From assembly GCA_016781225.1 (NCBI GenBank), contig JADDQT010000174.1, forward strand, positions 1 to 5,068: 5,068 nucleotides of DNA, given 5' to 3'. Of this stretch, positions 1-5,068 are shown one piece after another. The translations under genes and the position numbers were made by a program. This DNA is from Actinomycetota bacterium. Lineage in GTDB: Bacteria > Actinomycetota > Acidimicrobiia > Acidimicrobiales > GCA-2861595. Position 1 is the first letter of the stretch. Every line of letters starts with the position of its first letter. The notes beneath the pieces were generated by a model that did not search any database, had not been told where the DNA came from, and saw only the letters and a list, made by a program, of their open reading frames with translations.

Positions 1-1
1 C

Positions 2-1063
2 CGGGTCGGTGGCGCCGCGGACTGCGGGGTGGCCGAACCGCTGATTGAGCTGCTCGACGCCATGCGCCACCGGGTCCCAGCCGAGGCCAGCAACGTGCGG
101 GCCGGATCGCTGCTCCAGCTACTCGCCAGGAGGGCCCCCAGGCCGGCCTCACGGTGGTCCACCACTGCGAGGATCCGGGTTCGGGCCCGGAACGTGCTGC
201 GCCGGTGGGCCGCCGCTCAAACCGACCCCCGCCTGGTCTGGGTCGACCCACTCGCCCCGCTCGCCAATCTTGCCCTCGTCGCCGCCATGTTCGCCGAGTT
301 GTGGCGCAACAACGCCGACGCCGGCACCGTCGCCGAACTCTCCAATGAGGATCTCGAGGATCTTTGGGCACGTTGGTTCAGGCCCTTCGTCGGTACCGGC
401 CAGGGGGACGGGTGGCTCGACCGCGTCGACATCGCCGATGAGCGTGTCCGGACCCACCTCGCCGGCGACTTCACCGGGAACGTCACCGCCCTCTGCTGGC
501 TCGCCATCCGGCCTGGCCGGCATCGCCGCGAGCGAGTAGTCGCCTGGCAGCCATATCTCCGCGCCGCGTTCGACAGGGACCTCCTCGACGTCAACGACGA
601 CGTCGCCGAGTACCTGACGGCCGTCGTCGGACACGTCGTCACCGCCGACCGGGTCACCGAGGATCTCCTCGAGGCGATCGCCTTCATCGACGACGCCCTC
701 TGGTGCGACCAGACCGCCGTCTCCCTCGGCCTGACCCACCTGGCGCTCCAAGCCACCTCCGCCGGCCAGCACGTCAGGGTGCGCCTCGAGGTGCAGGGGG
801 TCGACAACCCCCTCTTTGACCCGCGAATACCGAACCTCATCGTCGCCGTGGGCCGGTACCGCTCAACCAACGCTGTCGCCGTCTTCGGCTCCGACAACGA
901 CTGGCGGGTCGTCGTCTCCGGCGATGAGCCCGTCATCTTCATGGCGAGGGTCGACGCACCCATGACCGGGTCGCCTCCGCTGCAACCCGGCACGATCGAG
1001 AGACTCGCTTCCGGTCATGGGGTTCTCGCCGACCTGTTCCCCGCCGGCGCGCGCGTGGCGTAG
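2..1063 (+). CDS. Unrecognised protein, C-terminal part (5' end probably outside the window)
   Basis: I do not recognise this protein. The frame is open from base 2 to a TAG stop at 1061-1063. A GTG at base 29 could start a 344-residue protein, but no Shine-Dalgarno sequence precedes it and the frame continues upstream, so I infer a partial gene. Counting from that GTG, residues 1-60 are helical and Arg-rich. A Trp/hydrophobic stretch follows at 69-92 (LVWVDPLAPLANLALVAAMF), amphipathic too much for a clear membrane span. Residues 100-240 are rich in acidic and Leu residues and look mostly helical. Residues 248-310 alternate like beta strands (HVRVRLEVQG, VAVFGSDNDWRVVV). No signal peptide, zinc motif, Walker motif or catalytic motif is visible. 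Codon third positions are strongly G/C, supporting this frame over the antisense frames. It could be the tail of a large multidomain accessory protein. The reading frame is fairly sure; the function is unknown. Confidence 0.72.
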   Translation, partial: RVGGAADCGVAEPLIELLDAMRHRVPAEASNVRAGSLLQLLARRAPRPASRWSTTARIRVRARNVLRRWAAAQTDPRLVWVDPLAPLANLALVAAMFAELWRNNADAGTVAELSNEDLEDLWARWFRPFVGTGQGDGWLDRVDIADERVRTHLAGDFTGNVTALCWLAIRPGRHRRERVVAWQPYLRAAFDRDLLDVNDDVAEYLTAVVGHVVTADRVTEDLLEAIAFIDDALWCDQTAVSLGLTHLALQATSAGQHVRVRLEVQGVDNPLFDPRIPNLIVAVGRYRSTNAVAVFGSDNDWRVVVSGDEPVIFMARVDAPMTGSPPLQPGTIERLASGHGVLADLFPAGARVA

Positions 1064-1211
1064 CGAGCTCGGCGGTAGGCCGTGAATGCCCCTCTCCCGA
1101 GTGGTAGTAGGCAAGTTCGTCGGGTTCGCTTCACACCTCGCCATCACTCCTCCATCTCTTGGGTCGACGAGCGGCGCGCTGCCACCATCTGACAGACGTA
1201 CGTTGGCGCAC

Positions 1212-1821
1212 ATGTTCGTCGCCGCCCTGTCGAAGACAGACGCGGCGTTTATCGCGTCTCTGGTCTCGATGCTGGTGTCCGTTGGGGCGCTCTCGTGGAC
1301 GATCTACAGCGCGCTGCGCGTCGATCGGGCGTGCCTCGAGGTCAAGGTGTCTGCCGTCATCGTCGCTCCCGACGAACCGGAAGAAGCGTTCGCCGTGACC
1401 GCGACGAACGTCGGCAAGCGCGCGACCCAGTTGCTCTCGCTCTGGCTCTACTTCGGCCACCCGTACCCGAAGTGGCGACACCGCGTCCCCCCGACCTTGC
1501 GGCGGCGCCTGCCCAGGGCAAGCGGAAAAATGCCATCCTCACGTACGAGAGGAAGTGGGCGGCTCTCAACCCTGAGATCCCGCGGAGCCTCGACGTAGGC
1601 GAGACAGCGACCGTCCTCTACTCCAAAAGGCGCGTCTGGGAGGCGGCCGAGGAGGTGGGTTTACGACTGTCTTCGGAGCCGCTGGCGGCTCGACGCACTC
1701 GGCGGAGAGCAAGGTTCTGCGGCTCGACCGTGGCAGCGGCGAGCCGGGCAGCGCGCTGCTGGTGCAGCCGCATATTCGCGAGGCGCATGTTCTCCTCAGG
1801 AGCCGGCGCGGTGTCGTTTAA
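1212..1821 (+). pseudogene. Small membrane-anchored protein split over three frames by two apparent 1-base losses
   Basis: The coding signal starts at ATG 1212 (TTG 1203 is an in-frame alternative; neither has a good ribosome site). It encodes a short N-terminus and one probable transmembrane segment at residues 11-35 (AAFIASLVSMLVSVGALSWT and onward). A cytosolic beta-type stretch follows, with the phrase AVTATNVGKR. The signal then leaves this frame near the six-C run at 1487-1492 and continues one frame back as GKRKNAILTYERKW...LDVGETATVLYSKRRVWEAAEEVG. Near the GGG at 1657-1659 it shifts again, giving FTTVFGAAGGSTHSAESKVL and a TAA at 1819-1821. Restoring one base at each run gives one protein of about 203 residues. 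That layout, an N-terminal anchor followed by a domain with 'TATNVG', a 'VGETATV' strand and a late 'FTTVFG', resembles small uncharacterised bacterial proteins; I cannot name a family. It may be a real pseudogene, two sequencing indels, or less likely programmed shifting. It converges on the split-barrel gene, 40 bases away. Confidence 0.6.
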
Positions 1822-1861
1822 GACCCGTTTTCTATTCCAGTCCTCTTCGGAAGCCCGTGGG

Positions 1862-2362
1862 TCACCGCTCGAAGCTCCAGCGGGTTGGCGACCCGCTGAA
1901 GTCGTCGTCAGTGAGGCCGAAGACCCACGCAGGCCGGACACGGAAGGAGGCGTTCCGCTCGGGGCTCAAGAATTCGAGGTCGTAGTTCGTCGAGTACTTG
2001 CGGTTGACACCCTGAAGGAAGCCCGCGATCTCGTCGAGCTCAATCACGAGGTGAGCCACGCCCTCGACCACCACGGGCTCGAGGGCGTTGTCGGTCGCCA
2101 CAGAGCAGCGTGGGTCGGAGCGGAGGTTGCGAGCCTTGCGGGACTGGCTGCTGCTCGAGAACCACAGCGAGCCGTCGTGCCAGACGCCCCACACGGGCAT
2201 GAGGTGCGGGCGGCCGTCGGGCCAGCGACTGGCTACCCAATAGTCGTGCGAAGCGCCCAGGCGCTCCTCTGCCCATGACCAAGGCAGCAGCCCGCGACCC
2301 TCAGCGGGACCGAGGATCCCGTACCCCGGCATGGAGGGGCGGCTGGCGTTCGGCTTATCCAT
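1862..2362 (-). CDS. Pyridoxamine 5'-phosphate oxidase-like split-barrel protein (FMN/F420-binding type)
   Basis: This is a complete 166-residue protein, the usual size for single-domain members of the PPOX-like flavin-reductase/F420 split-barrel superfamily. Visible family marks, in order: GLLPWSWAEERL at 24-35, DYWVASRWPDGRPHLMPVW at 40-58 (the two first barrel strands with the xxDGRPHxxPVW turn), LWFSSSSQSRKARNLRSDP at 66-84 (the cofactor-phosphate-binding Ser/Arg/Lys region), VVVEGVAHLV at 97-106, and a C-terminal RPAWVFGLTDDDF..SPTRW at 143-162 typical of actinobacterial relatives. Members are soluble and bind FMN, F420 or haem. The substrate cannot be told from sequence, and true PNPOx activity (pdxH) is not implied. 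ATG 2362 is chosen because AGGAGA lies 5 bases upstream. The gene follows the hydrolase on the same strand but 232 bases away, so a shared transcript is doubtful. Family call secure; substrate and cofactor uncertain. Confidence 0.88.
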   Translation of the reverse strand: MDKPNASRPSMPGYGILGPAEGRGLLPWSWAEERLGASHDYWVASRWPDGRPHLMPVWGVWHDGSLWFSSSSQSRKARNLRSDPRCSVATDNALEPVVVEGVAHLVIELDEIAGFLQGVNRKYSTNYDLEFLSPERNASFRVRPAWVFGLTDDDFSGSPTRWSFER

Positions 2363-2367
2363 TCGGT

Positions 2368-2373
2368 TCTCCT
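2368..2373 (-). promoter_or_regulatory. Shine-Dalgarno site of the split-barrel gene
   Basis: On the minus strand AGGAGA stands 5 bases before ATG 2362. It is the strongest ribosome-binding site in the window and fixes the start of the split-barrel gene. Confidence 0.75.
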
Positions 2374-2502
2374 GCTTCAGCCCCGGCTGGACATCTTCGC
2401 GAACCGACGGTGGGGGCGCGGAAGGCGGCGAGCGAAGGTCGCCAGGAACCGGACGACGTGCGTTCGCCGACGTTCAGGGGGAGGGGTAGGCAGCCGGTAA
2501 AA

Positions 2503-2524
2503 GTAGTGGCATCGATGCCACTAC
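2503..2524. promoter_or_regulatory. Perfect 22-bp palindrome: candidate operator or intrinsic terminator
   Basis: The half-site GTAGTGGCATC is followed directly by its exact reverse complement, so 22 bases read the same on both strands. As RNA it gives a 9-bp stem with a TCGA loop. On the minus strand it is followed at once by TTTT and lies about 70 bases past the hydrolase stop, which fits a weak intrinsic terminator for that gene. The plus strand has no T run after it. It also lies about 140 bases upstream of the split-barrel start. Its perfect dyad symmetry with a central ATCGAT is what dimeric DNA-binding proteins recognise, including autoregulating antitoxins, though no such gene is present here. 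The palindrome is certain; the role is open. Confidence 0.5.
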
Positions 2525-2594
2525 CGACTCGTTTACGGCTGGTGCGCGGTCATCATCGGATGCTGGAAGGCGGCGGTCGGCAGTAAATGCCCCT

Positions 2595-3467
2595 TCACTG
2601 CGTGCTCAGGCGAGAGATGAAGCTCCGCACTGCCCCGTAGGCGAGCTCCGGCTGATCCCGGAAGACCGTGTGCCCGCAGTCGGGAAGCATGACCAGCTCA
2701 ACCGGCGCCTCTCGGAAGCCTGCCACGAGCTCGTGCACCGCGCTGCTGGGGACCACTGGATCGTCCTCGCCGGCAAGGACCAAGACCGGACAGCGGATGC
2801 GGTCCAGGCCACCTATGGACTCGCCCTTTCCCAGCTCTCGCCTGTAGGCGAGAGTGACCTCTGGCGTCTCGATCGAAAGCTTCCGCCTGAGCCGGAAGTA
2901 CTCCGCCGCCCCTGGGCGGCGACTGTAAAGAGGAAGACAGACACGCACGAAGTCCTCGAGGTGCGCCTGGCTGGGTTCCTCGAAGTCGGCCTTGGCCACG
3001 GCGGCGGCCTCCTCCCCACCGAGCCGGCGGAACGCCTCGACGTTGGCAGCGAAGTCCATCCGGGCGCCCACGTACCCGAGAATCAGAGCTGCCGGGTGGG
3101 ACGGGTGGCGGGCCGCATAGGTGAGCGCCACTGTGCCCCCGAACGAGCCTCCGAAGATGATGGGCCTGTCGATGCCGACGGCGTCGCAGAACTGCCGGAG
3201 GTCATCTGCCCAGGTCGCCAGCGTCCATTTCGCCGGGCTGCTGCGATCCGAGCGACCGTGACCCCGCTGGTCGTACCGGACCACTTGGGCCACGTCCCCA
3301 AGCGGCCTCAGAATCTCGCCTAGTGCCACCGAATCGACTCCTGGCCCGCCGTGCACCCCGACCAGGACGGGCCGCTCGACCGACCGCTCCCCCTCACGCA
3401 CGACTGCTGGGCTGAGGACGTCGAACCACAGTGATACGTCGCCGACGCGGACTCGCACAGTGAACAT
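2595..3467 (-). CDS. Alpha/beta hydrolase, proline-iminopeptidase-like
   Basis: This is a complete 290-residue alpha/beta-hydrolase-fold protein. HGGPG at 39-43 is the oxyanion-hole loop typical of the proline iminopeptidase (S33) branch. YDQRGHGRSD at 65-74 follows. The nucleophile elbow is GGSFGG with Ser108, the acid is Asp236 in AGEDDPVVP, and the base is His266 in CGHTVF, so the triad looks intact. The cap domain lies between about 135 and 220. There is no signal peptide, so it is probably cytoplasmic. Relatives cleave peptides, esters, amides or lactones; the HGGPG motif suggests an aminopeptidase-like or amidase-like role, but the substrate cannot be read from sequence. Start ATG 3467 has GGAG 7 bases upstream. 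The next gene upstream (3690) is divergent and the split-barrel gene downstream is well separated, so it probably has its own promoter in 3468-3689. Fold sure, exact activity not. Confidence 0.9.
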   Translation of the reverse strand: MFTVRVRVGDVSLWFDVLSPAVVREGERSVERPVLVGVHGGPGVDSVALGEILRPLGDVAQVVRYDQRGHGRSDRSSPAKWTLATWADDLRQFCDAVGIDRPIIFGGSFGGTVALTYAARHPSHPAALILGYVGARMDFAANVEAFRRLGGEEAAAVAKADFEEPSQAHLEDFVRVCLPLYSRRPGAAEYFRLRRKLSIETPEVTLAYRRELGKGESIGGLDRIRCPVLVLAGEDDPVVPSSAVHELVAGFREAPVELVMLPDCGHTVFRDQPELAYGAVRSFISRLSTQ

Positions 3468-3474
3468 CGGACCA

Positions 3475-3478
3475 CTCC
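3475..3478 (-). promoter_or_regulatory. Shine-Dalgarno site of the hydrolase gene
   Basis: GGAG on the minus strand lies 7 bases before ATG 3467 and supports that start. Confidence 0.55.
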
Positions 3479-3540
3479 AGCGAGGTCCGTCGCTAACCGT
3501 GCAGGGTCGAGGGGCAGCTGCCGGTGTGCTGGCGGAGTCT

Positions 3541-3563
3541 CATGTTCGGGGGATGCATGTTCG
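3541..3563. repeat. Two direct copies of CATGTTCG in the divergent intergenic region
   Basis: CATGTTCG occurs at 3541-3548 and again at 3556-3563, start to start 15 bases. The pair lies between the divergently transcribed hydrolase (start 3467) and the small membrane-protein gene (3690), where a shared regulatory region would be. It could be a tandem binding site or chance. The rest of this 222-base gap shows no recognisable promoter hexamers or gene. Confidence 0.25.
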
Positions 3564-3689
3564 CGGCGAAGGCTCCCGTCAAGCCCAGCGGCGGCGTGTG
3601 GCGGCCGGCGACTGTGCCCAGTGGACGGGGAGCGTTCTGTGCGAGCAGTCCGATGGACCAGGAACGCACCTACCGGGCATTCTGGGCGG

Positions 3690-4034
3690 GTGGCCAAGCT
3701 CCGGAAGCAGCTGTTCGGGACGTGGATTGTGCACTCGCCGCAGGGTCGTAAGTTCGTAATAAGGGCCGAACCCATGGGCGTTCCTTCGTTAGTCGGCGGG
3801 GTGTTGAGTCTGCCGTTTTTCTTGTTGGGTCGGCTGTGGCACTGGCTCCGCCACCGGGGGTGGAGAGTCAAGATCGTGGAGTCCGCCCCGCTAAGAGTCG
3901 AATTACTCAAATGGATGCCGCCGCCGCCGACCACCTGGCTCACCGCTGAATTTCCAACGAAGCAGGCAGCGCTCAATGAGCTCGACCGTGTAGCGGTTGT
4001 CATCGAGGAAGGGACTTGGCCTCCGCATGCGTGA
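3690..4034 (+). CDS. Short uncharacterised protein with one predicted membrane segment
   Basis: I do not recognise this 114-residue protein. A GTG start at 3690 gives VAKLRKQLFGTWIVHSPQGR and is preferred because residues encoded upstream (from ATG 3621) look like low-complexity non-coding translation; no clear ribosome site is seen, so the start is uncertain. Residues 10-26 look like two beta strands (TWIVHSPQGRKFVIRAE). Residues 31-50 form one hydrophobic segment (VPSLVGGVLSLPFFLLGRLW), followed by a basic stretch HWLRHRGWR that suggests the C-terminal side stays in the cytoplasm. Residues 60-73 are strand-like, then a Pro run (MPPPP) and a helix at 90-105 (TKQAALNELDRVAVVI). Stop is TGA 4032-4034. 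The gene is richer in T than its neighbours, which hints at separate origin. It is divergent from the hydrolase and followed by the IS3 element. Real gene likely; function unknown. Confidence 0.6.
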   Translation: MAKLRKQLFGTWIVHSPQGRKFVIRAEPMGVPSLVGGVLSLPFFLLGRLWHWLRHRGWRVKIVESAPLRVELLKWMPPPPTTWLTAEFPTKQAALNELDRVAVVIEEGTWPPHA

Positions 4035-4051
4035 GTAATTACAAGCCGGAG

Positions 4052-4098
4052 CAGCGGACCGCTGTCGCGGTACGCGAAGCTAGGCACTCGGCGCCGAG
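4052..4098. repeat. Two small inverted repeats after the 3690-4034 gene
   Basis: CAGCGG-A-CCGCTG (4052-4064) lies 17 bases past the stop of the upstream gene, and the perfect palindrome CTCGGCGCCGAG occupies 4087-4098. Either could form a hairpin that ends transcription, but the loops are too tight as written and neither has a T run, so a rho-independent terminator is not established. Bases 4035-4142 hold no gene that I can see. Confidence 0.3.
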
Positions 4099-4142
4099 CC
4101 CTTGTCGGATGGCGTCGGGCTAACCGATGCGGCGGCGGAAGA

Positions 4143-4164
4143 TGTCAACCCCGATGAGGCACCT
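4143..4164. repeat. Candidate terminal inverted repeat of the IS3-family element
   Basis: The stretch begins TGTCAACCCCGATGAGGCAC, with the TG terminus expected of IS3-family ends, and sits between the transposase stop and non-coding flank. It cannot be paired with its partner because the other end is not in the window. Confidence is low. Confidence 0.35.
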
Positions 4165-4175
4165 TCTTCGCGGAA

Positions 4176-5068
4176 TTAGCGAGCGGCGGCCTCCCTCCCC
4201 TCGGTGGGCTTGTTGATCCAGCTGGCGGCGGACAGCGCCGGCGGAGCTGGCGGCTTGCGGACGAAGCGTTCGGGGTTGGCGGTGTAGGCGTTGATGAGCA
4301 CCTGGGCTCGGGCGGCGACGACCTCAGTGGCTCGACCCTTGTGGACGTCGGCCGGCGTGAGTAGCGCGATCCCGGCGTGACGATGCTCGAAGTTGTACCA
4401 GGAGAAGAAGCGCTGGCAATGGGCTCGAGCGTCCTCGATGGAGCCGAAGTGGCCGGGGAAGTCGGGCCGGTACTTGAACGTCTTGAACTGGGCCTCGCTG
4501 AACGGGTTGTCGTTCGAGACGTGCGGGCGGCTGTGGCTCTTGGTGACGCCTAGGTCGGCGAGGAGGTGCGCCACCGGTTTGGACGCCATCGAGGAGCCGC
4601 GGTCGGCGTGGATGGTGAGGGCGTGGCGCTTGATGCGCTGCGACGAACAGGTCCCGGCGATGAGCTTCTTGGCCAGCTCGGCGGACTCGGTGGTGGCCAC
4701 CATCCAGCCCACGACGTAGCGGCTGTAGATGTCCAAGATGACGTAGAGGTAGTAGTAGCTCCACTTGGCCGGACCCAAGAGCTTGGTGATGTCCCAGCTC
4801 CAGCACTGGTTGGGCTCGGTGGCCACCAGCTCGGGCTTGACCGTGGCCGGATGGCTTCGCTGCCGGCGCCGCTCGCCCACCTCCCCGTGTCGGCGCAGCT
4901 GCCGGTACATGGTCGACACCGAGGCCAAGTAGGTGCCCTCGTCGATGAGGGTGGCCCACACCTCGGCCGGAGCCATGTCACAGAACCGCTCGGAGTGCAG
5001 CACCTCGAGCAGGACCTGGCGCTCGGATGGGCTGAGCGCCCGTGGCTGGGGCCGAGGCGGACGCGCCG
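4176..5068 (-). CDS. IS3-family transposase, OrfB / integrase catalytic core (N-terminus cut by the window edge)
   Basis: This is a DDE transposase that catalyses cut-and-join of its own IS. The frame is open to the right edge; an internal GTG at 5003 could start 275 residues, but the upstream part (RALSPSERQVLLEVLHSERF) continues the conserved N-terminal helix-turn-helix-like region, so the gene is 5'-partial. Numbering from that GTG, GTYLASVSTMYRQLRRHGEV at 23-42 closes that region. The rve/RNase H-fold core has Asp71 in WSWDITK, YYYLYVILDIYSRYVVGW at 83-100, Asp134 in HADRGSSM and Glu170 in NPFSEAQFK. The last two are 35 residues apart, the classic D-x35-E spacing. WYNFEHRHAGIALLTPADVH is the usual late block. 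It ends in TAA at 4176-4178. The triad is complete and no internal stop is seen, so it may be active. The partner orfA, if present, is outside the window. Confidence 0.93.
   Translation of the reverse strand, partial: ARPPRPQPRALSPSERQVLLEVLHSERFCDMAPAEVWATLIDEGTYLASVSTMYRQLRRHGEVGERRRQRSHPATVKPELVATEPNQCWSWDITKLLGPAKWSYYYLYVILDIYSRYVVGWMVATTESAELAKKLIAGTCSSQRIKRHALTIHADRGSSMASKPVAHLLADLGVTKSHSRPHVSNDNPFSEAQFKTFKYRPDFPGHFGSIEDARAHCQRFFSWYNFEHRHAGIALLTPADVHKGRATEVVAARAQVLINAYTANPERFVRKPPAPPALSAASWINKPTEGREAAAR

Larger units (their letters stand above)
4143..5068 (-). mobile_element. IS3-family insertion sequence, partial (runs off the right edge)
   Basis: The element is inferred from its transposase gene, which reads leftward. 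Elements of this family end in TG...CA inverted repeats, and a TGTCAACC... sequence starting at 4143, 33 bases beyond the transposase stop, is the best candidate for the transposase-distal end. The opposite end, any upstream orfA and the target-site duplication lie outside the window, so the boundary is provisional. Confidence 0.55.

Noticed and set aside
149..993. Long minus-strand frames opposite the left-edge gene (207 and 258 residues)
   Set aside because: They are antisense to a better-supported frame; their translations are low-complexity (runs of Gly/Asp/Val or Ser/Arg), as usual for the opposite strand of GC-rich genes.
1295..2278. A 327-residue plus-strand frame
   Set aside because: Only its middle (about 1487-1660) looks like protein, as part of the frameshifted gene; the rest is antisense to the split-barrel gene and Arg/Ala-rich.
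2427..2443. Short inverted repeat GGCGA...TCGCC
   Set aside because: Only 5 bp with a 7-base loop, expected by chance in GC-rich DNA.
2275..2586. A 103-residue plus-strand frame across the hydrolase/split-barrel gap
   Set aside because: Arg/Gly/Pro-rich translation with no ribosome site, partly antisense to the split-barrel gene; the gap is better read as non-coding with the 22-bp palindrome.
2595..3467. Naming the hydrolase as pip (prolyl aminopeptidase)
   Set aside because: HGGPG and the triad fit the S33 branch, but the nucleophile region GGSFGG and DQRGHGRS differ from the usual GGSWGS and DQRGCGRS, so a specific gene symbol is not supported.
3320..4087. A 255-residue minus-strand frame
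   Set aside because: It overlaps the start of the hydrolase and runs antisense to the 3690-4034 gene; its translation has no family marks and mixed composition.
1..5068. CRISPR array, tRNA/rRNA genes, riboswitch or reverse-transcriptase/ncRNA element
   Set aside because: No regularly spaced repeats, no tRNA-like cloverleaf sequence and no recognisable structured-RNA or retron motif was seen by eye on either strand.

Overview
This 5,068-base window is GC-rich DNA, most likely from a high-GC actinobacterium. That is an inference from base composition, from a split-barrel flavin/F420 protein of an actinobacterial type, and from an IS3-family transposase of a type common in that phylum. It reads as a loosely packed accessory region: single genes on both strands, long gaps, a broken gene and an insertion sequence, with no clear operon.

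Layout. Bases 2-1063 (+) hold the end of a protein I do not recognise; its reading frame is open to the left edge, so the gene probably begins outside. Bases 1064-1211 are non-coding with no clear signal. Bases 1212-1821 (+) hold a small, probably membrane-anchored protein whose coding signal moves through three reading frames, as if one base had been lost at each of two short homopolymer runs. It is either a decayed gene or a sequence with two indel errors. It runs convergently toward a minus-strand pyridoxamine-phosphate-oxidase-like split-barrel protein (1862-2362). Upstream of that, also on the minus strand, is an alpha/beta hydrolase with a complete catalytic triad (2595-3467). The 232-base gap between these two carries a perfect 22-bp palindrome (2503-2524) that could be a terminator for the hydrolase or a protein-binding operator.

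The 222-base gap upstream of the hydrolase separates it from a divergent plus-strand gene (3690-4034) for a short protein with one hydrophobic segment and a more T-rich sequence than its neighbours. After about 140 non-coding bases with two small inverted repeats comes the 3' part of a minus-strand IS3-family transposase (4176 to the right edge) with an intact D-D-E triad. One candidate IS terminus lies at 4143; the other lies beyond the window.

I see no tRNA, rRNA, CRISPR array or recognisable complete defence system. No functional link between the genes can be shown: the hydrolase and split-barrel protein share a strand but are well separated, and the rest look like independent accessory genes. 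The items most worth following are the unrecognised left-edge protein, the 22-bp palindrome and the double-frameshift gene.
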